From positions 19,982,291-20,046,290 of the forward strand of contig CM075760.1 of the NCBI GenBank assembly GCA_037974335.1: a stretch of DNA of 64,000 nt, in the 5' to 3' direction. The notes beneath the pieces were generated by a model, which was given only the letters and a program-made list of their open reading frames with translations, was not told where the DNA came from and did no database searches. The translations under genes were made by a program, and so were the position numbers. This document shows positions 55,235 to 64,000 of this stretch, piece by piece; the first letter of the stretch is position 1, and every line of letters starts with the position of its first letter. The DNA comes from Prionace glauca. Its lineage: Eukaryota > Chordata > Chondrichthyes > Carcharhiniformes > Carcharhinidae.

Positions 55235-55709
55235 CATATTTTTCGTTAGAACAGGGTGATTATCTCGTGTTCTGAACAAAACAATATCTCAGTGAATCAT
55301 ACATAGTGTAGACATATTTTGTGTCACCATTTCTGATTAAAACGTGTATTGAAATTGTAAAAACAAATAAAAAAATGAATTGAGCGCAGAAAAAATCCGG
55401 ATTCAAATCAGCTAATACTAATGAACCAGCCTGGACATCATGTTGACCTCCAGTTTTGTACCATTCTGTTAACTTGAGCGAATGTTTGCATTTCACTTCA
55501 GCTGCAATACATCTCCCAACACATCCCACATCTCAAAACTCAACCCCCGTGAACTCTCTTCACTATTCCACCCCACCTCACCACATCCCCACCCTCCCAT
55601 TCAGCTCAACACACAGCCCAAACAGTCCCGCGCCCTTTGCACAGTATTCATTATTAGATTTAGCAATGGTGAATTGAACAGATTGGACTAGAGATTCATG
55701 GATGAATGG

Positions 55710-55862
55710 ATTATTTGGCAAAGGTGTTTGCAAATCTTCCCCAACAGGTGTAGACAAAGGTCATGGGTAGAGGAGGGCATTCATAATATTGAAATGCGGC
55801 GTGGGCTCATTGGGCCGAAGGGCTTGTTTCCCATGCTGTGTTGTTGTTTGTTCTTTGTTCAA
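55710..55862 (+). mobile_element. CR1-type LINE 3' tail, arm 3
   Basis: Mirror of 16,096-16,245, ending with TTGTTCTTTGTTC. Confidence 0.75.
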
Positions 55863-57113
55863 ATATTAGCATTAAACTTCCATGGATTTACGGTCGGTGC
55901 TAGATGGCAACTTGAGACAGAATGTTGGAGTGGCAGTGTTTACATTTAGTAAAACTCAATGGCAGTATTTGACAATGCACTTGGTACAATTCAATTAAAA
56001 ATCCTCAGCTGAATGCGCATTAAATTCCACTCCCCTCGTGGATTTTGCAGCATGTGTGAGAGATCAAAGTTAGTTCGTGCCCCAAATGCACTGGAGTGTT
56101 AAAGTGAAATAAGCAAATACATATATTAAAGATGCATAGAACAGAGTATAAGCAAGGTTGGTCTTTGTTTGTGAAGGGTCTGAAAGGAAATAATTCTTAA
56201 AAAATTCAGACAAAAATAGATTTATTTTCAGTTATGAATAAACTTTTTGAATGAATTCTGAACAAGTATTTAAAATGATAAAATAGAACGTAATGGAATG
56301 ATTAGCCGAAAACAGACATCTTTATTAGGAGGAATAACGAAGTAAGTATTCTATTCACAACCATTCCACGCCGTAAGTTACTGGAAAATATGTAAACGCC
56401 TTTTTATTCACTTTTTGCTACCCTTAAAAAAAGCTCTAAAAACCTTTTTCACTGTAAACATGATGATAGTGATCCAGTTTCACCATCTGCTGGCGACTCG
56501 CAGCGCTGGTCTCATGTGTCAGCGTTCAGTCGCTGGATGCCTGCACTTGGGAACCATTTGCTCAAGTGTGGATATTGGACAAAATTGTCTGGGATTGAAG
56601 TTTCCAACAGGAGCTGGGCTGGTCAGTTTACCATTTTATCAGCAGTCACTGCACAGGAATTCTATTTCTCTTTCCCGTGGGAGATAGTGACTAGACATTG
56701 GAGATGTATATTTAACACATGTATTTGTACATTCGGTGGCGTTATGAAACGCAAATCCAATTTTGAGTGGGAGTGGCTGAAATTTCCTGAACTCTGCCAT
56801 TCACCTGTCACAGATTATCACTTTTAATCTCACATAATGGACCTAACTCAACGTTGTTTATATTTCCATGAGAATTGTTTTAAAGAATGCGCTGGCCCTC
56901 GTACCTTGGTGATCGCCTTGAAATCTATCACCTTCTGAAGATCCATCGCAGTTGGGGCATTAAGAGAGATCCAAGCCCTCTCTTCCGTTTGTCCTCCTCT
57001 CACTTTTTCGAACGGTGAAATTTCTTAAAATATGGAGTATTACTGCCTCATTTCAGTTATGATACAAGTCCACTGCTTTTTCCTACAGTTTGTGTTAGCG
57101 AAACTTTGGGTGG
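55863..57113. other. Non-coding spacer, arm 3
   Basis: Mirror of 14,842-16,095. No gene or RNA recognised. Its ORFs are shared with arm 1 only because the DNA is recently copied. Confidence 0.6.
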
Positions 57114-57180
57114 AAGCTCCAGCAAGAATTGAACTCGCGACCCCAGGTTTACAAGACTCTTACCACTGAGCTATGGAGCT
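57114..57180 (-). pseudogene. tRNA-Thr(TGT) with anticodon-stem deletion, arm 3
   Basis: Same six-base loss as arm 1 (14,775), with the anticodon region reading CTTGTAA. Confidence 0.85.
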
Positions 57181-57893
57181 AAATGCTGCGAGCTCCTTGC
57201 GGTACTAGTAACATTATCAGTGGATTGAGGAGCAGGATGGGGTTTGAGGTCGGAGATTTTTGATGAACAGGGAAATGTCTGAGGGGGAAAACAGGAAGTT
57301 AAAAGCCGCAACTTGAAAGTGACATGATTTGACATGTTTGCTGTGTGTGTATCTGACATGTATGTTGTGTATCTGACATGTATGTTCTTCAGAGTTTATC
57401 GTTAGACTTACATCTCTGACTTCTCCAGCTCCGAGGCCAGTTCATCCAGCCGGAAGATTTAGATGTTGTTACCCTCACAGACGCTGTGGGGCGATTGATT
57501 TCTGCGTTTCTCCTGAGAGGAGAGATTCAGTGGGATGAGTCTGTTCGCTCTGGAGTTTAGAATAATCAGAGATGATCTTATTGAAACATCTGAAATAGGG
57601 AAACAGTGTGACATGAAAATCTTGAGAGGGTGTTCCCTCCGCCCCCTCCCCTAGCTAAATTATTAAGAACAAAGGAAAAATACGGTGAATAATGTAAGAG
57701 GATTTTGGAATGCTTGGGAAAGGTGAAGCTAAGAATTGAGAGATGTGATTGATGTAATTGATGACTGAGAGGGATGGATAGAAACTTTGGGGATTCAATG
57801 TAAACGTTGAAATCTGAACAAACTGAGACACCAAATAGAAAAGCCATAATCTCTCCATGTATTTTAGGTGACGGAAAGATCAATAATGCATGT

Positions 57894-57962
57894 GCCCGGC
57901 TAGCTCAATCGAGCATGAGACTCTTAATCTCAGGGTCGTGGGTTTGAGCCCCACGTTGGACG
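57894..57962 (+). pseudogene. tRNA-Lys(CTT) with shortened D-loop, arm 3
   Basis: Same four-base D-loop loss as arm 1. In addition the acceptor 3' strand reads GTTGGAC, adding a mismatch. Confidence 0.85.
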
Positions 57963-58939
57963 TCGATGTTTTTAAAACTTTGACTCATTTCTGGGTGAAT
58001 TCCAGATCACCGTTCCTCCAGGAGTGCCACGGCTCAAACTGAGTCTCTCTCTCTTTTCTCCGTTGTTCATCTCACAGTTGAGAAAACTGCCTCCAGATCA
58101 CTGGAAGGCGGTGAGCTAAGCGCTGAACTCAGCGAGAGGTTTTGTTCCCATTTATTATGAGATTTGAACCCAGATCTGCCAGATTGTGTCAGTGGAAACA
58201 ACAATCATCTCCATTGTAATTCAATCACTCCAGCCTTCCATCCTATCAAAAGCCTATTTTTTCTTCCATCCTCTCTCTCTCTATTTTCCTTGGCTCTGTA
58301 CTTGCTTGAAAGCCATGAAATCATCAATTTCTTCCAGTTAGGGTCAAAGGTCAGCAACCTGTATCATTCCCTCTCTTTCCCTCCACAGAAACTGTTGAAA
58401 CTGATGAATCTTCCAACATTTTCCGTTTTGAGGTGGGATTTGCAGCAACTACAATTCCTTCTTTTGGATCACAGTGGATCACTTTTCTCTGACTGAACCA
58501 TAACTGTCTCAATAGTTAAAGGGCTGAGGTTTAAAATAATAAGAGCCCCAAATATGTCGCCCTGTCTGACATGAAATGAAACAAAATGAAAATTATTAAT
58601 TATTTCATAAAATGCTGCTAACACAATATAGATTTCATTGTCAGCATTTGTTGTTTATCCCTATTTCCCACTGAACTAACTATTTTGTTGGGCCATTTCA
58701 GAGGGCAGTTTAGAGTCAATTACATTGTCTTAAATTCTTTCTCCAGAGATGCTGTTCCTCCTGTTGAGATTTTCCAGCATTTTAAGTTTTTTTTAAGTTC
58801 CAGCATCTGCAGTAATTTGCTGTTGGCTGAAGGAGTCATTCCTGTTCTATCAAAACAATTTTTTTTTTCGACAAGCCGTTCTGGAGAATTTGAAAAACGC
58901 TGAAATGTACCGGTCAGATTAAGGCTGCTATTCGCATCT
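57963..58939. other. Spacer with two copies of an unclassified repeat
   Basis: Mirror of 13,004-13,992. Repeat pieces at about 58,350-58,450 and 58,715-58,820. Confidence 0.5.
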
Positions 58940-59011
58940 TCCCTGGTGGTCTAGTGGTTAGGATTCGGCGCTCTCACCGCCGCGGCCTGGGTTCGATTCC
59001 CGCTCAGGGAA
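58940..59011 (+). tRNA. tRNA-Glu-CTC: tRNA-Glu(CTC), arm 3
   Basis: 72 nt with perfect anticodon arm (CGGCG CTCTCAC CGCCG) and acceptor. The T-stem has a weak outer end (CTGGG/CCCGC). Possibly functional; its arm 1 partner is cleaner. Confidence 0.8.
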
Positions 59012-59734
59012 TATAGGTTTTGTTGCTGCCGACCAGCACAAGATTTAGCAGGGTCTGAAATTCCTTCCCGATGGAAAACAGGAGCGATCATTGTGTCAGT
59101 TTGAACTAGCTGGAGAAACAAAATAAACCCATTGGCCCAATCCCGGCAATTTATAATTTCATTCCCCTTGCTGCTTCCTCCTGTCAAAATGAATAATAAT
59201 ACATTCTATTCCACTACATTTCACTACAGCTCACCACACTCAAAGATCATTCGCAGCCTCTGCCTCTTCTCTCGCTTCTTGTGGGAAATCTGCTGAACAA
59301 CATGAGCTTTTCACAGTTCTGCTGTGATATCTGAGATTTGTATCTCATTGATCATCATTACTGTCTCCATTGCTTAATCCCAGGTCACTGTCACTACAGA
59401 TATAGTCACACAGTCATTCTATCATCTGCAGCAAATGATATTCCCTTCCTTTGCTTTCAGATACATTCACCTCCAGAAACTGATTACATGATGAGTGTAA
59501 TGTTCTGTTTAGCTGACAGTTTATCATCAATCCTGTTCCAGAATGGAGTAGCACCGTGTCAAAGTGGGTGGGAGTTGGTGACTCCACCAGTTCTGAAACC
59601 TCACTGAACCCCCGCGTATTTAGCCCCCCCTCTCACCCTCCATCGCTTCAATTCATTGATAAATGTCACTATTAAAACTAATGATGGTGAATTAAAGACG
59701 TGGAATCGAGATTAATAAATGGTGTTGGTCTGGG

Positions 59735-59868
59735 GCCGGGGCGTGGAGTGGGGGGTGGGGGGGGGGGGTGGGAAGGTGGTGGCTGGTGTAGCATTTGTTG
59801 GGGGATGGAGGTGGGGGGGAGGGAGGCGCTGGGGGCGCCGGGGGGGGGGGGGAGGGGTGCGGAGGGCA
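59735..59868 (+). repeat. G-rich tract, arm 3
   Basis: Long guanine runs (up to 13 in a row) separated by short linkers over about 130 bases, able in principle to form G-quadruplexes. The arm 1 partner (12,115-12,225, C-rich) is shorter and different in detail. Copy 2 lacks it. Confidence 0.9.
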
Positions 59869-60941
59869 TGGGAAATTGTGATGGATGCTGAGATGATAAT
59901 GTCCATGAAATACTAGCCCCAAACTCCCACTGAGTTACATTCAGAGTCAGATCGCAGCTCGGAACAGAAAATTGGATTGCCTGCGATTACACCGAATAAA
60001 ATCCCGTGTCAACTTTCGACAGTGAGATTGGTATAATGAGCTAATAACTAAATTCAGTGCACAGTTAGTCATTTTGAGACTCTCATGCAATTTACAGTCT
60101 GTGTTATAGATCAGAGTGAGTTAGGGCTCGAATTGTGCTGAATTAAACATTATAACAAGCAACTACATTTTAAATATACACAGAACACAATATAGAGGCA
60201 GGGTTCGGCTGGATTTCTAAACGGACTAAGGAAGAAAAATGAGCACCGAGGAATAGAAAATCCAGCGAAAAGTAGATATGTGTCCAATTATAATGAAATA
60301 TTATTTGATAATGTCTGGATGAGAGAATAGACAAATCTTTAAATCACTAAAATGCAAGGTTACACAATAATTAGCTTGTAATCGACATGTTCACTAGCCG
60401 GAAGGCAAGTATTAAATTCGCCATCCTTGGCCAGATTTCCCTGTAAATGTTACTCACAGAGATATTAACGCCATTCGTAACTAATTGTTCCCTTTCCATG
60501 GAAACAGGGAAATAATTATTCCTCAAACCTGCTGCACGAACCTTGCGATTAAAGTGATACAACACCACCATCTGCTGGTGGACCACTGTAACTGCAGACG
60601 CTGGTGCTTTTGAGTCTGCGAACCAGTTACTGAAATATGAATATTGAACGATATTGTCCGAGATTGGAGATTATAGAAGGATCTCGGCTGGCGCATTCAC
60701 CCTTTTTATAACCAGACACCGTAGATAAACCGTGTTCTTCATTTCCCATTGACAGTTAATGTCTGGAGATTGAAGTTGGGATTATTTGAAACTTCAAATT
60801 GTACATTCGATGCAGTTATCAGACGTTAATCAAATTCAGAATCTTAGTGGGTAAACATTTCTGCCCTCTGCAATTCGTTTGTCAGACATTTTCACGGTTT
60901 AGTCTTAAAAAAGGCACAAAGAATCAGACATTTACAAGGAT

Positions 60942-60965
60942 ACACACACACACACACACACACAC
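60942..60965 (+). repeat. (AC)n microsatellite, arm 3
   Basis: 24 bases of AC, much shorter than the partners in arm 1 and copy 2. Confidence 0.95.
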
Positions 60966-61192
60966 GTATTGGAGCCTACAGAGAAACAGGGGGGCATACA
61001 CAGATTCAGACGCAGACATATAGAGATCCTGGTAACTCTAAAGATACAAGGGCACACACAGTATCAGAGGCATATACAATGTCTCAGCTTATACACTATC
61101 AAACTCTCTCTCGTAGTTCCAGACTTTTCAATGAGTTCAAGCAGGCAACAGTTGACCTGTGAATGCTGACAGTGAGAAGAATAGATAAAATC

Positions 61193-61209
61193 CGTCTCTG
61201 AGTGGTCTC

Positions 61210-61245
<36 letters not shown>

Positions 61246-61266
61246 GACCAATTGCGCCACAGAGAC
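61193..61266 (-). tRNA. tRNA-Asn-GTT: tRNA-Asn(GTT), arm 3
   Basis: 74 nt, loop CTGTTAA, box B GGTTCGAGACC, acceptor GTCTCTG/CAGAGAC. Intact. Confidence 0.94.
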
Positions 61267-61691
61267 TGAGACAACAGCTGTTTAACATCTTCTGAACTAG
61301 TGTGTCAATGACCACAATTCTATTTCTGAAAACCTGTTCCAGAACTGCAGCATGTTTACAATTCTATACAAGTCTCGTTAGGTTCCGCAGCACTGCTGTA
61401 GTGTGTTGGTTATTCCCTTTCTCCTATGAACGTGCAGGTGAAATGAATCCGTGTCGCTTATCACAAGGAGGAATTCAACAGGAGGGAAGGGAACGAACCA
61501 CAAGTAGCCTCATGATCCAATACTTGCCACTCAATCATCAATAACACCAGTCACCACTACACCTGCTTCCGAATATTGCGATCCATTTCTCTCAGGATTT
61601 CTTCCAAGATTTAATATTGCTCCTTGTTTTCTCCTAATTTTAATAGGATGTTCACTTCAATAAACGGAGCGAACGGAGAAAGAAGGGACTT

Positions 61692-61762
61692 TGCATTGGC
61701 CGGGAATCGAACCCGAGTCTCCCGCGTGGGAAGCGAGAATTCTACCACTGAACCACCAATGC
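61692..61762 (-). tRNA. tRNA-Gly-CCC: tRNA-Gly(CCC), arm 3
   Basis: 71 nt, anticodon loop TTCCCAC (CCC). Shares the GGGAGAC variant with arm 1 although arm 1 has anticodon GCC. Stems intact except a C-to-T change at the T-stem edge (ACTCGGG). Confidence 0.92.
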
Positions 61763-62219
61763 TGCTCTTCCTAAAGCTATTCCCACATGCTCTCTCTTCC
61801 TTTACACTCAGCAGCATTGTCATTTCCTTACTTTGTCCTTTCATTCCCCAAATGCCCACAAATGCTCTCACTCAAATCTCAGACGCAACATCGCACAAGC
61901 CTCTCATGTTGTTCAACACCTTCCATTCATTCACAACCGCATCTCAAACTTTCACCCTTCCTCCAAAACACAAGCACTCCGCAACAGTCCCCCTCTCACA
62001 CAGCCTCATTCTCCCAAATATGCCTCTGCTTTCACCACATCAGTCTAAACACACTTAAAACGTGTTCAAATTACTTGCACACTGTCTCTTCCACTCAACT
62101 CATATCACTACAATACGTCTCATGCCGTTCTGCAAAAGCTTTAAGTTGCTACATTTCTTCAAAGCTGCTACCCAGTGCGACACCAGGCCAAAGTTCCACT
62201 TTCTACACTTGATAACACT

Positions 62220-62428
62220 GATATAGGGTTACAAGTTAGCTCGGAATTAGTTAAAAAAATAGGGCTTAGGAGAGCTAGTAGGGGGCATGAGAAGTCCTTG
62301 CCAAGTTGGATAAAGGAAAACCCCAAAGCTTTTTACTCTTACGTTAAAAAATGCATTAAATCTTCACATATCGAGGCCAGTCTGCGACATCTGAAAGCGC
62401 TGAATCCTAACCACGAGACCCCCAGGAT
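62220..62428 (+). pseudogene. LINE ORF2 scrap joined to tRNA-Glu relic, arm 3
   Basis: Plus strand encodes SLPSWIKENPKAFYSYVKK (CR1 linker between endonuclease and RT). The Glu relic follows at 62,372-62,428 on the minus strand. Present in all three units. Confidence 0.72.
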
Positions 62429-62823
62429 CCCATCTGCCTGATTCTCCCAGATACTGATTACAGTAATGTGCACAGCGCCAATTGTCCGCACTCACACACT
62501 CCTTCCTGTCTGTTATGATTTGAAATTGTTTATATTTTCACATTGGCTTCCAGTGTGATGAAAGCAGAGCTGTGATAAGCTGATGTTGTTCAGTGGATTT
62601 ACTGCAGTAAGGTTTATGTCAGTTCGATGCAAACATTGGTGTTTGAATGCGGTCAGTTACAGTGAAATTTAATGCAGTAGAAAGTAGCCTACTCGCTTTT
62701 ACAGGAGGAACCAGCAAGGGAAATATATATACGAATAATTGTGCAACGGGACTGATATTTCTCCCTGCTGTTCAAATTGGCACAAGTATTGATCCACGAT
62801 TTTCAGGCTGTGCGCACGTGTTA

Positions 62824-62895
62824 GGTTCTGTGGTGTAATGGTGAGGACTCTGGACTCTGAATCCAGCTATCCGAGTTCAAATCTCGGCAGAACCT
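62824..62895 (+). tRNA. tRNA-Gln-CTG: tRNA-Gln(CTG), arm 3
   Basis: 72 nt, acceptor GGTTCTG/CAGAACC, stem CTGGA/TCCAG, loop CTCTGAA, TTTT downstream. One change in the D-stem (GAGGACTC) and one after the anticodon arm. Confidence 0.9.
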
Positions 62896-63163
62896 TGTTT
62901 TAATTTGCAAATACAGATATGGATTAGCTGAAGGGCGTTTCATTTCAGTTTATCACCAAGTCCTAATCGAGAGGAAAATTTGCCAGCCCGTTCAGCTGCT
63001 GTTACTCAATTCAAGGGCAATTAGAGATTATCGTAAATGAATAAAGACAATCCCAATAATGGACCTTTTCCTCACAAGTAAACGCAAACTTTTTCACAAT
63101 GTTTCTGCCTGAAACTTCCGAAACGTGGAGCTAATATGTAACAACTATCCCACTTTCCCATGT

Positions 63164-63236
63164 GGGCCGGTAGCGCAATGGGTAACGCGTCTGACTACGG
63201 ATCAGAAAATTCTTGGTTCGCTTAGTGCAAAGTTTT
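63164..63236 (+). pseudogene. Decayed tRNA-Arg(ACG), arm 3
   Basis: 5' half GGGCCGGTAGCGCAATGGG, anticodon arm CTGACTACGGATCAG; 3' half lost as in the other units. Confidence 0.8.
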
Positions 63237-63552
63237 AAAAGGTGTTCACAAATTCCTTGTTACTTTCGATGAAAAAGTTATTTAATATCTTTATAATTAC
63301 TCAGACAAATGCTGGCAAGCATATTTTCAGCTTCTCTGGAGAAAGTAATGTTAGGAGATTGCTAATGAACAGCAACCGACTATTTTAAGTTATTTTTTTC
63401 CAGGAAAAAATTCATTTAATAAGATTAGGATATTAAATAAATGCTAACCTTAAATACATTTTGGACAGAATTCAACATGGCTTAGAGGATTTACACTATT
63501 TTGTAAATATTTTCATAAAATTCAGCATTTCTGATTTTGGAGAAAGCATTTT

Positions 63553-64000
63553 GGAGGCATCTTGAAGGGAATTGCTTGATAGGGCGGACGCAACACGGTT
63601 TCGTTAAAGGGAAGTCGTGTCTGACAAATTTACTGGAGTTCTATGAGGATGTGTCTAGGGCAGTGGAGAGCGGAGAGCCGGTGGATGTGGTCTTTCTGGA
63701 TTTTCAGAAGGCGTTTGACAAGGTACCTCACAAGAGGTTATTGCAGAAGGTCAGGGGACATGGAGTTGGGGGTAGGGTGTTAGCGTGGATAGAGGATTGG
63801 TTGTCAAATAGGAGGCAGAGAGTGGGGGTCAATGGGTGCTATTCGGATTGGCGGTTGGTGACTAGTAGGGTGCCCCAGGGGTCGGTACTGGGGCCTCAGC
63901 TATTTACCATTTATATAGATGATCTGGAGGAGGGATCCGAATGCAGGGTGTCGAAATTTGCGGATGACACCAAGATTGGGGGAAAGGCAAATTGTGAGGA
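63553..64000 (+). mobile_element. CR1/HER1-type LINE, RT region, cut by window end
   Basis: Open in one frame from about 63,559 to the window end: [20 protein letters not shown], then [37 protein letters not shown] and [11 protein letters not shown]. 5' truncated within the RT domain. The Gly usually preceding VPQGS is Arg. Same family as 45,800-46,897 but in the opposite orientation relative to the unit. Confidence 0.9.

Larger units (their letters stand above)
47466..63552. repeat. Arm 3 of the large inverted duplication
   Basis: Reverse-complement counterpart of arm 1, with all landmarks in mirror order. It lacks the arm 1 LINE and the arm 1 Penelope-like insertion, and so preserves their empty sites. 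It ends where a LINE begins at about 63,553. Confidence 0.95.

Noticed and set aside
59678-59922. Proline- and glycine-rich ORFs
   Set aside because: Low-complexity G/C tract read in several frames.
7820-63552. CRISPR array or bacterial-type repeat system
   Set aside because: Repeats are dispersed tRNA genes and vertebrate retroelements. No regular spacer pattern.

Overview
This is a piece of a vertebrate nuclear genome, most likely from a cartilaginous fish (shark or ray). Two things suggest this. The only protein-coding host gene family is a two-exon GPR139-like rhodopsin-class receptor of the type that is highly expanded in elasmobranchs. The interspersed repeats are CR1-type LINEs of the HER1 sort, tRNA-headed SINEs with LINE-like tails, and Penelope-like tails typical of elasmobranch DNA. 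Family names come from recognition of motifs, not from a search.

Layout. Positions 1-7,800 hold no intact gene: a module (Y) shared with two later places, decayed CR1 pieces, two near-identical CpG-rich promoter-like blocks, a third promoter-like block, a decayed tRNA-Val, and a SINE that carries both a Penelope-like insertion and a scrap of C2H2 zinc-finger coding sequence. From about 7,820 to the end, the window is one large inverted duplication. Arm 1 (7,820-28,140) and arm 3 (47,466-63,552) are head-to-head copies. Each is about 16 kb once arm-specific insertions are removed. They enclose a rearranged third copy (copy 2, about 27,640-47,330) with an internal inverted segment (34,441-37,315) and a foreign block (37,316-42,200).

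Each full unit carries, in order: tRNA-Leu(AAG), tRNA-Phe(GAA), a Glu-like tRNA, one GPR139-like receptor, tRNA-Thr, tRNA-Lys, tRNA-Glu(CTC), a G/C-rich tract, a CA/TG microsatellite, tRNA-Asn(GTT), tRNA-Gly, a Glu relic fused to LINE sequence, tRNA-Gln(CTG) and a decayed tRNA-Arg(ACG). The block in copy 2 adds Val(CAC) and Glu(TTC) tRNAs twice in tandem and one more Asn. The unit is therefore a tRNA gene cluster with a chemoreceptor-like gene embedded in it, copied as a block.

The receptors are 330-codon, two-exon genes (97 nt + 568-nt intron + 896 nt). Each copy has one different suspicious change: Arg in TM3 in arm 1, a stop in exon 1 in copy 2, and loss of the DRY-type Arg in arm 3. Lys and Thr tRNAs are whole only in copy 2 and share the same deletions in both arms. 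tRNA-Gly has anticodon GCC in arm 1 but CCC in copy 2 and arm 3. Several mobile-element insertions are present in one copy and visibly absent from the matching site in another, which dates them after the duplication.
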